NCBI GenBank assembly: GCA_030430575.1
Contig: JAUIKF010000016.1
Span: 62,001-126,000 of the forward strand
Reading direction: 5' to 3'
Length of the DNA stretch: 64,000 nt
Source: Bacteroidia bacterium
GTDB lineage: Bacteria > Bacteroidota > Bacteroidia > J057
How positions within the stretch are numbered: the stretch's first letter is position 1; every line of letters begins with the position of its first letter. The position numbers and the translations under genes are program-made. This document shows, piece by piece, positions 42,752 through 52,444 of the stretch. The notes under the pieces are model-generated. The model had not been told where the DNA came from, ran no database searches, and saw nothing but the letters and a program-made list of their open reading frames with translations.

Positions 42752-43768
42752 TTGCCTGCAAATAACACATCTTCCTTCCTTGCCTCAGCCAAAAACCTCA
42801 AAATCCTCGTTATCGGGGATCTGATGATCGATCAATACTTATGGGGATCCATTGATCGCATATCGCCAGAAGCACCTGTTCCTGTCGTGGATGTCTACGA
42901 TCGCGAACGCCGCCTTGGTGGCGCTGCCAATGCAGCCCTTAACTTAAAAGCTTTAGGAGCTACCCCTGTTTTATGTGGTGTCACTGGAAAAGACAAAAAC
43001 AGTTTGGAGTTGCTAGAGCTTGCGCGTAAGGAAGGATTTGATACACAGCTTATATTTAGCTTCCCTTCTCGAAAGACGACTGTCAAAACACGTATAATTT
43101 GCAACAACCAGCACGTGATGCGCGTCGACGATGAGGATCGCCATGCACTAGCCTCTCAGGAAAATACAGAGGTGATGGATGCTGTATTTGAAATGCTTAC
43201 AGGGTTTGATGCCATCATATTTTCAGATTATGACAAAGGGATGTTGAGTGAGACATTGATCAGTATGCTCACCATACACGCTGAACAGCATGATGTGCCT
43301 GTCATAGTAGATCCCAAGTTCAAGAACTTTCACCACTATCCAGATTGTAACCTGTTTAAGCCCAACCTCAAGGAGCTGAATGAAGGCCTAGATATACAGT
43401 TAGATAAAAATGATTTGGATGGAATAGCTTTAGCTGTCGAAGAACTGCGTTCAAATATGCCACACCGACAAACGCTGGTCACCCTCAGTGAAAATGGAAT
43501 GCTCTTCGTCGATGAGAACCTTAAAGCAACTCACCTGCCTGCCTATAGAAGAAATATCGTGGATGTTTCAGGGGCAGGAGACACCGTAGCTGCTGTCTTA
43601 TGCCTCGGCATAGCTGCAGGGCTGTCGCCGCTGATAGCCGCTAAATATGCCAACCTCGCTGGAGGGTTGGTGTGTGAAGAGGTAGGGGTCGTTCCAATAG
43701 ACCCCAAACGCCTCGTGGCGGAATCTGAGCAGTCGCCTAATGGGAAACATCCATTTGCCACAAAATAA
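42752..43768 (+). CDS. rfaE1: D-glycero-beta-D-manno-heptose-7-phosphate kinase (PfkB family)
   Basis: This is a 338-residue PfkB-type sugar kinase with a TTG start (LPANNTSSFLASAKN). The N-terminal signature ILVIGDLMIDQYLWGSIDRI with SPEAPVPV is diagnostic of RfaE/HldE domain I. Glycine-rich RLGGAANAALNLKALGA follows. The catalytic base is Asp277 in VDVSGAGDTVAAVL. It phosphorylates heptose-7-phosphate at C1 in ADP-heptose synthesis for lipopolysaccharide core. The nucleotidyltransferase domain (RfaE2) of the fused enzyme is absent, as expected for a stand-alone kinase. It is followed by a clear terminator. Confidence 0.92.
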   Translation: MPANNTSSFLASAKNLKILVIGDLMIDQYLWGSIDRISPEAPVPVVDVYDRERRLGGAANAALNLKALGATPVLCGVTGKDKNSLELLELARKEGFDTQLIFSFPSRKTTVKTRIICNNQHVMRVDDEDRHALASQENTEVMDAVFEMLTGFDAIIFSDYDKGMLSETLISMLTIHAEQHDVPVIVDPKFKNFHHYPDCNLFKPNLKELNEGLDIQLDKNDLDGIALAVEELRSNMPHRQTLVTLSENGMLFVDENLKATHLPAYRRNIVDVSGAGDTVAAVLCLGIAAGLSPLIAAKYANLAGGLVCEEVGVVPIDPKRLVAESEQSPNGKHPFATK

Positions 43769-43810
43769 CTGTAAGAATGATAGAGGGGGATGGTAGGCTA
43801 TTTTGTATAG

Positions 43811-43840
43811 AAAAAGGAGCCATAAGGCTCCTTTTTCTGT
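43811..43840 (+). terminator. Intrinsic terminator after the heptose kinase
   Basis: A perfect 11-bp stem, AAAAAGGAGCC (43811-43821) and GGCTCCTTTTT (43826-43836), has a 4-nt loop. The flanking A and T tracts make it bidirectional. Confidence 0.92.
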
Positions 43841-43970
43841 TTTGTATTACTGTGAGTGCAAAAAACCCACTATTTGAGTCCGTAAGAATTGCGGGCTGTT
43901 CTCGAAGAATGGTAAGCAGAAAGGGCCTTTCTTTGTATCGTTACCCATAACCCCCTATTCGCTTGCTCTC

Positions 43971-44396
43971 ATGAATTTTACAAACACCCTTATAGAAACC
44001 ACTGTGGTCATCAGCTGCAGTCCCTTCAGCAAAGATGAAAAAAGCCTTTTAGGCCTTATGAATCAGTGGCTCGCCAAACAAGACTTAGGCTATCTGAAGA
44101 GAAGTGCTCATCGCCTTACCTCAGAGAAGTTGTATTTGGATTTTTATATATGTGTAAAAAATCGCCACTATGGAAAAGTCATTACACATTTGGATAAAAT
44201 GATAGCAGAAAATACACTTCCTTCAGATACATTGATTCGAACCCAAGGGAGCTGGCTTGTTCAGACAGGACATAACTCCCATCGCTATGAACTCATCGAT
44301 GAATTGGTACAGTATTCCCCTCAATTGCGGCCAATAAGCCTAAGACGCCCAGAAGCTATCGCCCAAGCACTCAGTGAACAAAGAATTATAAATTGA
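43971..44396 (+). CDS. Small protein of unknown function
   Basis: This is a 141-residue predicted cytoplasmic protein with no signal peptide or transmembrane segment. It has two Cys near the start (VVISCSPFSKDEKS), an alternating alpha/beta pattern (LYLDFYICVKNRHYGKVITH) and a conserved-looking end RPEAIAQALSEQR. No family is recognised. It is preceded by about 200 nt containing the terminator of the previous gene. It converges on the histidine-phosphatase gene with only three bases between the stop codons, one of the few gene ends here without a hairpin spacer. Confidence 0.65.
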   Translation: MNFTNTLIETTVVISCSPFSKDEKSLLGLMNQWLAKQDLGYLKRSAHRLTSEKLYLDFYICVKNRHYGKVITHLDKMIAENTLPSDTLIRTQGSWLVQTGHNSHRYELIDELVQYSPQLRPISLRRPEAIAQALSEQRIIN

Positions 44397-44399
44397 TTC

Positions 44400-45254
44400 C
44401 TAAAGGGAACGTGCCAGTTCTGTCAAGTCGTTGGTACGTACCCGTGCGACAAATTCTGCCTCACCACCTGGAACAGGACGGAACAAAATGACATCCCCTT
44501 GGTCCATCGGACCAAATGGCGGAGACCCGCCTACAGAATGCCCGATAAATACGGTGAGTTCCCCTTCGGGAACGCCTTGGACAGAGATTCTCTCATAGGT
44601 GTTGGCTGGCCGATTGGGTTCGTCATAGACAAAAAAGGTGATGGCGGTATCTTCAATAATCCGTGGACCTAGCTCCATGAGTTCTGCTGTCTGGATACAC
44701 CGACAAAATTCACTGGACAATATGCGCGTGACAGGCGTACCGATTTGCTTAAGCGCTGTTCCAGTCAGTTGTGCCTGTTCGATGCCATCCAGCGAAAGTT
44801 GGCGTGCGCTATCGGCGCTACAGCTTTTCCACCATGAACCACCTAACGAGGACTGGTCAGCTCCAGAATCAGCTTCTGCGTGACGGAAATAAAGCACCAA
44901 TCCTCCTTGTTGCAATGCTTTGTATTCTTCTTTGATGTCTGTCACAACGAGTTGAATCGCGTCTGTGAGCGTTTCATCTTCCTGGCTGACAGCCCGAACG
45001 ACATAAGTACCATTGTTAAATGGCGCTGTATAGATACCATCTTCAGAAATGGTCCCGCCATTATCATCTTCAATATACCAGTCGACGTCCATATTAGCGG
45101 AAAATAGGAGAATCGTTCCTGGATTGATCAAGGTTTCTCCATTTACGGTGATCACCAATCTATCGGGGAGTTTGGGACCGTCATCTTCCTGACAAGCAGT
45201 CCACAGGGTAGCTAGGAGCAACAGTCCTAATAAGGAAATGAAAAAGTTTTTCAT
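44400..45254 (-). CDS. Histidine phosphatase-superfamily lipoprotein
   Basis: This is a 284-residue protein with a lipoprotein signal (MKNFFISLLGLLLLATLWTA, then Cys). Residues about 30-105 form an Ig-like beta domain (LVITVNGETLINPGTILLFS). The C-terminal histidine-phosphatase domain has the RHA nucleophile motif in LYFRHAEADSG, ILSSEFCRCIQTAELM and the second catalytic His in VFIGHSVGGSPPFG. It should hydrolyse a phosphate ester outside the cytoplasm. The substrate is unknown. It is a single gene with hairpin element C3 about 57 nt upstream of the start. Confidence 0.85.
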   Translation of the reverse strand: MKNFFISLLGLLLLATLWTACQEDDGPKLPDRLVITVNGETLINPGTILLFSANMDVDWYIEDDNGGTISEDGIYTAPFNNGTYVVRAVSQEDETLTDAIQLVVTDIKEEYKALQQGGLVLYFRHAEADSGADQSSLGGSWWKSCSADSARQLSLDGIEQAQLTGTALKQIGTPVTRILSSEFCRCIQTAELMELGPRIIEDTAITFFVYDEPNRPANTYERISVQGVPEGELTVFIGHSVGGSPPFGPMDQGDVILFRPVPGGEAEFVARVRTNDLTELARSL

Positions 45255-45310
45255 AGTGCCATCAAATAGGTTTGAGGTTGTTTATTGCAAAGGAACAAAA
45301 ATAATTAGAA

Positions 45311-45586
45311 AAGACCGCGTGGGAAGAGACCGCTCAGGCCGAAGACGGCCTTCGCTGTCAGACCATTCGTCGTTTCACTCCTCATTCCGAGACCGCTTAG
45401 GCTTGCGCCTTCGCTGTCAGATCGTTCGCCTTTTAGGCTCACTGTCAGACTAAAAGACCTTTTCAGACATAACGAAATTCTTGTCTCGCAGCGAAGGCGA
45501 GTCTTCGAGCCTGAGCGGTCTCGCAGTGAGGCCATCAGGCCGAACGGTCTCGCCTCTCGCAGCGAGCCTGAAAGGCGAGCGATCTC
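45311..45586. repeat. Modular hairpin element, GAGACCGCTCG family (copy C3)
   Basis: It begins AAGACCGCGTGGGAAGAGAC with CGCTCAGGCCGAAGACGGCC and ends GAGCGATCTC at 45577-45586. The centre is CAGACTAAAAGACCTTTTCA then GACATAACGAAATTCTTGTC. It is the only copy lying between divergent genes, so neither end touches a stop codon. Confidence 0.88.
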
Positions 45587-45689
45587 GCCCCTTTCACTCC
45601 TTTTTTTTGACCTTTCATGATATAAGTGCTCAGATTTCTCGGAAGAATACGTCTTATTTGTATAAAGTCTTATATCAAGCCAAAATCCT

Positions 45690-46286
45690 ATGAAAACTCA
45701 CATCTTTTTCCTCGCCGTATTTACCCTGCTATCTTCCAGTCTTTTTGCCCAAAAACTGACTTTTGAGGTATATAAAGGGAAGGAAGTTATTGGAAGCCTT
45801 GAGGCGTGGAAGCATTCCGAAGGAGCCAATAGCACCTTTGCCCTTCAGCAGCAAGTCAGCCCATTTTCTGCCCAATCATTTAGCCTTACGGCCAATTATG
45901 AAAATGGGAAATTGGTCTCTGCCATCAGCAGGAATTTATTTGAAGATGAAGTCCAAACGAGCACAAGCGTTAAATGGGACGGTGAAACCTATCATGTCCT
46001 GCAAGACGCAACGTATACTGCGCTGGATAGCGGCCCCGCACCGATCAGCACGGCTAGCCTATACTTCCATGAGCCTTCAGGTAAAAAACGCGTTTTTTCC
46101 GAAACAGATGGTAAATTCCTATCCCTCAAGCAGTTCAGCGATCATACCTATGGCTATCAACTGCCCAATGGCGATAAGCATTACTTCACCTATGAAAATG
46201 GGGCCTGCGTCGAAGTGAAATGGGTGCAGCCGCTGCGGACTGTCATCTATAAGTTGACAGATAGCCAGACGTTTGCGGCGTTTTAG
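45690..46286 (+). CDS. Small secreted protein (DUF6134-like)
   Basis: This is a 198-residue protein with a signal peptide (MKTHIFFLAVFTLLSSSLFA, then QKLTF). It is beta-rich throughout (LTFEVYKGKEVIGSLEAWK, FSLTANYENGKLVSAIS, YGYQLPNGDKHYFTYENGAC), suggesting a lipocalin/beta-sandwich-like fold acting in the periplasm or outside. The pattern matches a group of Bacteroidota secreted proteins often labelled DUF6134; this assignment is from memory. It is followed by a clear terminator. Confidence 0.75.
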   Translation: MKTHIFFLAVFTLLSSSLFAQKLTFEVYKGKEVIGSLEAWKHSEGANSTFALQQQVSPFSAQSFSLTANYENGKLVSAISRNLFEDEVQTSTSVKWDGETYHVLQDATYTALDSGPAPISTASLYFHEPSGKKRVFSETDGKFLSLKQFSDHTYGYQLPNGDKHYFTYENGACVEVKWVQPLRTVIYKLTDSQTFAAF

Positions 46287-46312
46287 ACGGAAAACTAAAA
46301 TACATTTTTGCG

Positions 46313-46345
46313 AATGCTCCTTGCTGTTGTGAGGAGCATTTTTTG
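46313..46345 (+). terminator. Intrinsic terminator
   Basis: ATGCTCCT (46314-46321) pairs with AGGAGCAT (46332-46339), followed by TTTTTG. It follows the small secreted protein gene. Confidence 0.88.
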
Positions 46346-46481
46346 TTTCATGTAGATCCTTTTTAAATGCGTATGCGAGGAAAAATATTTGCCTTACTGC
46401 TTGTGTATTGAAATAATTCCTCATATATTTATTCTTGTATAAACATATTATCATTTCTAAACTTTCTTAACCCCAAGTCCT

Positions 46482-49400
46482 ATGAAAGTCGCAGGATTCT
46501 ATTACCCCATCCGTACCTTCGTATGTATGTTCCTCAGCATGATGATGCTTGGAGGAAATGGCCTGATGGGCCACCCCAATGACACTCCCGAAAATGTTAC
46601 TGGAAGCTTTCCCGTGACAATTACCAATGTGATTCCGCCTAACCCTGTGTGTCCAGGTACCCATTTTTCTTTTGTCGTAGATGCCTGTATTGACCCCACG
46701 CTTCCTTTTCCCGCTGGGGGATTGACTTTGTCCTTTGATTTTCCGCCAGGATTTACAGTGATTCCAGTAGGTCTTATGCAAGTTAATCCACCAAATCCAA
46801 CTATTGGATTCATGAATCTACAAGCTTCAGATTTTGCGCCCTGTCTCAGCATTCCAATTATCTTATTGCCTGACCCTGGCCTTGCAGCAGGGTCCTATAT
46901 GGGCATAGCAGGCGCTTCTGGTCCCAATGTTTGTATTGATCCTAACTCATTGCCGATGCCCAATATGGTAGTGGTACAGCCCTTGACAATCACCAAGATG
47001 GCCAGTACCCCTAACCCCATGCGAGGGACTGCATTTACCTATACCATTGAAGTTTGTAATCATGACTTGAGTGCGACTAATGATGTCTTTGTAAGGGATA
47101 TATTGGATCCCAATATTTCTTTCCTTAGCTCACCGAATTTTTTTGAAGTGACTCCTGGCGTGCATGAAACGCCCATTTTTACGCTCCCAGCAGCGATGAG
47201 TCCCACTATGCCCACTTGTACCACCCTTACAATGGATGTGGTCATTGATGCCGAAGCCTGTACACAATACACCAACTGTGCCACGGTGTTTCACGGCCCT
47301 TGTTCGGCGACTGCTTGTGCTGATGTGGTACCGTGGGATGCAGATTATGTGATCCAAGGTGCTTTCGTAAATTCAAATACAGTCCCCATACCTGTTAGTG
47401 CATCCACCGTATTAATCGATGGTCAGTTGATCATTGATAATATTTATTCGATTCAGGGCAAAGATGTCACGTTAACCCCTGGAAGTTCTATTTTGATCAC
47501 CCCTGCACTTCCAGGCCCATCAAGATTAGATATTTCACAAAGCCATCTTCATGGTTGTAATGAAATGTGGGGAGGAATCGTGATCGATGGATTGGGTGAT
47601 ACAGAATTGATCGTGCGGGATGGTAGTTTGATAACTGATATGCAATGTGGGATTGTCAGTAGAAATGGAGGTCGTTTTGAGATCACAAACTCTGTTTTGG
47701 ATAAAAATTTGCGACATGTTTTTGTGGATCAATTTGGTGCTGCCCACAATGGATTTATTACTGGAAGCACCCTTAGTTGCACAGGTCCTTTTTTACCTTA
47801 TGATCCTACAAATAGCACTGCTTGTTTTGGTTGGTTGCCAAATACACTTTCGACAAGGACGGTAGTAGGAATTCAAATCAATCAAGTAGCGGCCATTTCT
47901 ATCGGCCAAGACAATATTTTTGATAATATTGATAAGGGGATAGAAATTGTTGGATCTAATGTCACTGTTACAAACAATTTATTCACGAACCTTCACACAG
48001 GCGTATACGCTGAGGATTCTGAAGTACAAATGCACACCAATACCTTTGACAACATGACCTTCGGCAATGATCTTTACCGATCTGATGTGGTCGTCACCAA
48101 TAGCAGCTACAGCAATATGGTGGACCCTGGCAGCCTGACGGCGACGGCGGTAGCTATCCGAGCCGAAGGCCCTACGATTGCTCCGACCACCTTCAACACC
48201 CTCTCGGTCGAAAACTCAACCCTGACAGGGTGTAATTATGGCATTTTTGTCCAAGACCATTATCATACGGAGATTCGGGATAATGCGCTGAGTGAAATGG
48301 TCTCAGGTATTTATATTGGAAATATCAATGCCCGAGGAGGGTTTAATGTGGATGTAATTGAAGGCAATACGATTGAAGACATGTTTTTGGGTGGAATATC
48401 GGTGATCAACCGCTCGTATGGGAATACCTATGTCCGCCAGCACAACGAATTAGCCAATACTGGCTTTTGGGGGATTTTGCTGCAAAGCAACCTCCCCACA
48501 TCCGTCAATGGGGGATTTGCGGATATAGTGAGTGAAAATACTGTCCTAGATGCTCAAGTCGGTATCAAGATAAGTGGCTATAAAAATGTCCATGTCAACA
48601 GCAATACCGTCTCGACAGACCCAGGCATTGCCCCATTTGGCGGCGGGATTATGAGAGGCTATGATTTTGCCAATAATGTCCATCTACAAGCCCATTACAA
48701 CACTGCTACCAACAATAGCACCAACGGCACCCACCAGGGCTTCTTCCACCAACTCAATAGCGTGACCGCTATGTCCTGCAATGAAGCCGAACTGACAGGC
48801 CACGGCTTTATGTTCGATGGGCTAAATGCCTTTACCAGCTTTGTGGGCAATAGTATGCAGGATGCTTATTCGGGGCTTACCTTGCAGAATAATGGAGAGA
48901 TAGGTGATCAGCCTGATCAGGGAGCTATTCCATTGGGCACGAATGAGAATGAATGGGATGGGAGTTTTGGGTTTGCGCAGACGTATACGAGGAATGTGTC
49001 TATTGGGCCATGGTCTGAATTCCATATAAGCACTGTACCAGGATCGACGATGCACCCTACTTCAAATCTTACTGATGGGGGTAGTTTAGCTATACCTTTC
49101 TCACAAGTTTCAAACCCCAACCTTCAAGATTGTGAACCTCCCAATAATTTGCAATTAAGGATGGCCAAGTATGAGGCAATAGCAAATGGCACCTACCCTA
49201 CATCTGAAAGTAATCTACTGATGTACCAATATAGCCTTTATCACTTGATTGAAATGGACAGTGTATCAGTGGATAGTAGCCTGATTATTTCAGCATTTTA
49301 CGACTCTGCCGAGCAAGCCACTATTGGCAAATTCTATAAAGTAGACTCTTTGCTCGATGCAGAAGATTTTATTAATGCATATACCGTCAATATGCCTATT

Positions 49401-49937
49401 TCATCGCCCCACTTGATTGAACAAAATATTCAGTTATTCAACCAAATTCAGCTTAATTATCGACTCAATCAGCAAACGGCCTATACAATTGGACAAATAG
49501 ACAGCCTAGAATATCTCGCCTATCAGTGTCCCTCAGAAGGCGGACCTGCCGTCATTCGTGCAAGGGTTATCCTTGAAAACCAATTAGTTTTGCAGTACGA
49601 TTCAGAGACTTCCTGGTATGAATTTCCACAAGACTGCGAGACTCCAGAAGAGCGGTTTGCCGAATCGCCATTTAAGAATGCTGAACTTGACCCTTATCTG
49701 CAATTTTTCCCTAATCCAACCACTGGAATGTTTAATGTCACCTATCCCGTGGAAATAGAAAACCTATCCATTGAGATAGTTGACTTATTGGGTCGGAATA
49801 TCCGATCTTTAAGGTTAAAGAAAAATGTCTCTTCTATGGCTTTCGACCTGAGGAATCTGGCGCGAGGTACGTATCTGGTGATTTGGAAAAAAGGGCAGCA
49901 AATAGTAAAAACGGAAAGATTATTAATTACAAATTAA
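46482..49937 (+). CDS. Right-handed beta-helix surface protein with T9SS sorting domain
   Basis: The protein has 1151 residues with a signal sequence (FVCMFLSMMMLGGNGLMGHP). Residues about 30-290 have Ig/DUF11-like beta domains (VQPLTITKMASTPNPMRGTA, FTYTIEVCNHDLSATNDVFV). About 300-820 is a parallel beta-helix with many short repeats (GIEIVGSNVTVTNNLFTNLH, GVYAEDSEVQMHTNTFDNM, GIYIGN, GIKISGYKNVHVNSNTVS), a fold used for carbohydrate binding or lysis. A helical region follows. The C-terminus is a type A T9SS sorting domain (LQFFPNPTTGMFNVTYP ... LARGTYLVIWKKGQ). It is exported to the cell surface. No polysaccharide-lyase residues can be assigned. Confidence 0.9.
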   Translation: MKVAGFYYPIRTFVCMFLSMMMLGGNGLMGHPNDTPENVTGSFPVTITNVIPPNPVCPGTHFSFVVDACIDPTLPFPAGGLTLSFDFPPGFTVIPVGLMQVNPPNPTIGFMNLQASDFAPCLSIPIILLPDPGLAAGSYMGIAGASGPNVCIDPNSLPMPNMVVVQPLTITKMASTPNPMRGTAFTYTIEVCNHDLSATNDVFVRDILDPNISFLSSPNFFEVTPGVHETPIFTLPAAMSPTMPTCTTLTMDVVIDAEACTQYTNCATVFHGPCSATACADVVPWDADYVIQGAFVNSNTVPIPVSASTVLIDGQLIIDNIYSIQGKDVTLTPGSSILITPALPGPSRLDISQSHLHGCNEMWGGIVIDGLGDTELIVRDGSLITDMQCGIVSRNGGRFEITNSVLDKNLRHVFVDQFGAAHNGFITGSTLSCTGPFLPYDPTNSTACFGWLPNTLSTRTVVGIQINQVAAISIGQDNIFDNIDKGIEIVGSNVTVTNNLFTNLHTGVYAEDSEVQMHTNTFDNMTFGNDLYRSDVVVTNSSYSNMVDPGSLTATAVAIRAEGPTIAPTTFNTLSVENSTLTGCNYGIFVQDHYHTEIRDNALSEMVSGIYIGNINARGGFNVDVIEGNTIEDMFLGGISVINRSYGNTYVRQHNELANTGFWGILLQSNLPTSVNGGFADIVSENTVLDAQVGIKISGYKNVHVNSNTVSTDPGIAPFGGGIMRGYDFANNVHLQAHYNTATNNSTNGTHQGFFHQLNSVTAMSCNEAELTGHGFMFDGLNAFTSFVGNSMQDAYSGLTLQNNGEIGDQPDQGAIPLGTNENEWDGSFGFAQTYTRNVSIGPWSEFHISTVPGSTMHPTSNLTDGGSLAIPFSQVSNPNLQDCEPPNNLQLRMAKYEAIANGTYPTSESNLLMYQYSLYHLIEMDSVSVDSSLIISAFYDSAEQATIGKFYKVDSLLDAEDFINAYTVNMPISSPHLIEQNIQLFNQIQLNYRLNQQTAYTIGQIDSLEYLAYQCPSEGGPAVIRARVILENQLVLQYDSETSWYEFPQDCETPEERFAESPFKNAELDPYLQFFPNPTTGMFNVTYPVEIENLSIEIVDLLGRNIRSLRLKKNVSSMAFDLRNLARGTYLVIWKKGQQIVKTERLLITN

Positions 49938-49942
49938 GTTTG

Positions 49943-49980
49943 GGAAGGTGTGAGCAATTTACATGTTCACGCCTTCTTAT
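49943..49980 (+). terminator. Probable intercistronic stem-loop terminator
   Basis: GAAGGTGTGA (49943-49952) pairs with TCACGCCTTC (49966-49975, one mismatch), followed by TTATTTC. It lies 8-40 nt before the next start codon, so it may be partial. Confidence 0.6.
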
Positions 49981-49987
49981 TTCATAG

Positions 49988-52150
49988 ATGAATCTAAGAC
50001 GCTTGATATACCTATTCTTATGTATGCCCATTACACTTTTCGGGCAGAAGGGGGACTTTACATGGGTGTTTGGGGATTCCTGTGGTCTAAAGTTTAGTTC
50101 TACACAGAGTGACCCAGTGTTTTTTAGAACACCTATTCCAAAAAGGATTGGGAATAATGAAAACTTCGCATCTATTTCGGATTCTAGTGGGAATTTGTTG
50201 TTTTATTTAGGGTATGCTCCTGGATTTTCTCAAATAAGTACTTCTAGTCATCAAGCAATGGATAGTGGTTCACATTTATCTACTAATTCTTCTGTTACGA
50301 ATGGAGCCATCATTATTGCTGTTCCTAATGCCCCTAATTTGTATTATTTGCTTTATATCAATAGTCGTTATTTCTACTATGCTACCATAGATATGGGTAA
50401 GAATAATGGAAAAGGGAAAGTGATTAATAAAGATAATTACTTATATCAACCTCCTCTGGGAGAAAACATGGACGAAAAATTGATGGCTATACGACATGGA
50501 AATGGAGTAGACTGGTGGGTCATGATCCATAAATCTAATACAAATCAATTTATCAAATACCTTGTCACTGCTAGCAATATATCAGGCCCGTATTTCCAAA
50601 GGATAGGAACCTCCAATGGACGAGGGTATGCTCCTAGTGGGGAGATATCTGCAAACCCTAATGGGAATAAGCTTGCCACAGTTACAGGTAATGGCTTAAT
50701 CGAATTGTTTGATTTTGACAGGTGTACAGGAGAATTGTCAAATCCTATTTCCTTAGGACATGATAAGCCTCAATACGACCTTGCCAAAGAATGGGACAAT
50801 TTCTTTTATGGCTGCTCCTTTTCACCTGATGGGAGTAAGTTTTATGTATCTAATACTTGGGAATTGTATCAATTTGACCTAAATGAAGCTGATATTAAAG
50901 CCAGTAAAACTTTAGTCTGGAAGCATCCGGAGAGAAATATTCACAATGTTATTGGGCAGCATCAACTTGGCCCTAATGGAAAGGTTTATATAGCACATTG
51001 GGTAGTTATCCCTCACAAATACAATCAGAGCCTTTCTGTTATCCACAATCCCAATGAGAAAGGGCAAGCCTCAAACTTTCGATCAGCAAATTTTTTCTTA
51101 GAAGGCCAATTATCTAATTATGGCCTCCCCAACTTCCCCAACTACCGCCTCGGGGCGCTCCCCCTCCCCCCAGCAGACGCTGGGCCAGACACCCAAACCG
51201 CCTGCGCTGCGGATTCGGTGCAGATCGGTGGGCCACCCCAACCCCACTGCCTCTACGCCTGGTCGCCCAGCGAAGGACTCAGCGATGCCAGCATCGCCCA
51301 GCCATGGGCTTCGCCAGAGACCAGCATGGCTTATGTCCTGACGATCATCGATACGACACGATCTTGCCGAAATGTGAATACCGATACGGTCTGGGTGGAG
51401 GTGCAGATGCCTGTTCCAAGCTTTAGCGTGGAAGCAGGAGAAGGGGATACGATCTGTCCTGGAGCTGCAATGCGACTGGGCCTGCCGCCTGTCCCAGGCT
51501 ACCGCTATCGCTGGTGGCCCGGCGAAGGGCTAGATGACCCGCTTGCCGCCCAGCCCCTGGCGCGGCCTGAGCAGAGTCAGTACTACTACCTGACCGTCAC
51601 GGATACGCGCCGTGTATGTGACCATATCGCCACAGACAGCGTCTGGGTGGAGGTCCACCAGCCGCAATTGGCGGAGGCGGGGCCAGACGTGAAGCTCTGC
51701 GAAGGCAAAGAGATGGTGGAAGTCATTGGCACGCCAGGAATGGCTGACTGGACCTACAGTTGGTCTCCGCCGATCGGGCTGGATGATGCCCGCCAGGCGC
51801 AGCCACAGGTCTTTACTCAGACCAGTATGGTTTACCATATGACGGTTGTCAAAGACACTTTTTGCATAAGCCACGACTCAGTGCTTGTGACAGTGGAGCC
51901 TTGTGAACACATCTACCTCCCCAATGCCTTCACGCCCAATGGCGATGGGCTGAACGAAACCTTTGAAGTGATCAATTTACCCCGAAATTGTCACCTCCAG
52001 GTCTGGAACCGATGGGGCAATCTGGTTTTTCAATCGGCTGATTACCAGAATGATTGGCGGGCAGAAGGTTTGTCGGAAGGGGTGTATGTTTTTCGGCTGG
52101 TGACAGCTGATGGGAGAGAATACACGGGGAGTGTGACGGTCATGCGGTAG
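49988..52150 (+). CDS. Propeller-type secreted protein with type B (gliding-motility-associated) C-terminal domain
   Basis: The protein has 720 residues with a signal peptide (LIYLFLCMPITLFGQKGDF). Residues about 20-385 form a beta-propeller-like domain (DSSGNLLFYLGYAPGF, CSFSPDGSKFYVSNTWELYQ) ending NYGLPNFPNYRLG. Three modules of about 75 residues follow, with AGPD or AGEGD, Cys and YxWxPxxGLxD...AQPxAxP. The C-terminus is the type B T9SS domain: LPNAFTPNGDGLNETFEV, LQVWNRWGNLVFQS and GVYVFRLVTADGREYTG. Base composition changes abruptly near 51120, from AT-rich to GC-rich, exactly at the domain boundary. The stop codon abuts hairpin element C4. Confidence 0.9.
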   Translation: MNLRRLIYLFLCMPITLFGQKGDFTWVFGDSCGLKFSSTQSDPVFFRTPIPKRIGNNENFASISDSSGNLLFYLGYAPGFSQISTSSHQAMDSGSHLSTNSSVTNGAIIIAVPNAPNLYYLLYINSRYFYYATIDMGKNNGKGKVINKDNYLYQPPLGENMDEKLMAIRHGNGVDWWVMIHKSNTNQFIKYLVTASNISGPYFQRIGTSNGRGYAPSGEISANPNGNKLATVTGNGLIELFDFDRCTGELSNPISLGHDKPQYDLAKEWDNFFYGCSFSPDGSKFYVSNTWELYQFDLNEADIKASKTLVWKHPERNIHNVIGQHQLGPNGKVYIAHWVVIPHKYNQSLSVIHNPNEKGQASNFRSANFFLEGQLSNYGLPNFPNYRLGALPLPPADAGPDTQTACAADSVQIGGPPQPHCLYAWSPSEGLSDASIAQPWASPETSMAYVLTIIDTTRSCRNVNTDTVWVEVQMPVPSFSVEAGEGDTICPGAAMRLGLPPVPGYRYRWWPGEGLDDPLAAQPLARPEQSQYYYLTVTDTRRVCDHIATDSVWVEVHQPQLAEAGPDVKLCEGKEMVEVIGTPGMADWTYSWSPPIGLDDARQAQPQVFTQTSMVYHMTVVKDTFCISHDSVLVTVEPCEHIYLPNAFTPNGDGLNETFEVINLPRNCHLQVWNRWGNLVFQSADYQNDWRAEGLSEGVYVFRLVTADGREYTGSVTVMR

Positions 52151-52444
52151 AAGACCGCTCGGGCCGAAGACGGCCCTCGCTGCGAGATCGTTCGCCTTGC
52201 CGGCTCACTGCGGGATCGTTTCGGCCTGACGGCCTTACTGCGAGATCACTCGAAGACTCGCTTTGAGACTAAAGGCAATTTCTTTCTCTTGTCTCATAGC
52301 GAGGTGAGTCTTCGAACCGAGCGGCCCTTCGACATGGCTCAGGACAAGTCTCACAGTGAGTGCCGAAGGCGCGAACGATCTCGCAGTGAGGGCGCAGCCC
52401 GAACGGTCTCGCAGCGAAGGCGAGTCTTCGAGCCTGAGCGGTCT
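52150..52444. repeat. Modular hairpin element, GAGACCGCTCG family (copy C4), fills a convergent gap
   Basis: AAGACCGCTCGGGCCGAAGA follows the TAG of the upstream gene directly. The other end, read on the minus strand, is TTAGACCGCTCAGGC, where TAG is the stop of the kinase gene. The centre is GAGACTAAAGGCAATTTCTT then TCTCTTGTCTC. The whole 292-nt gap is repeat. Confidence 0.92.
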
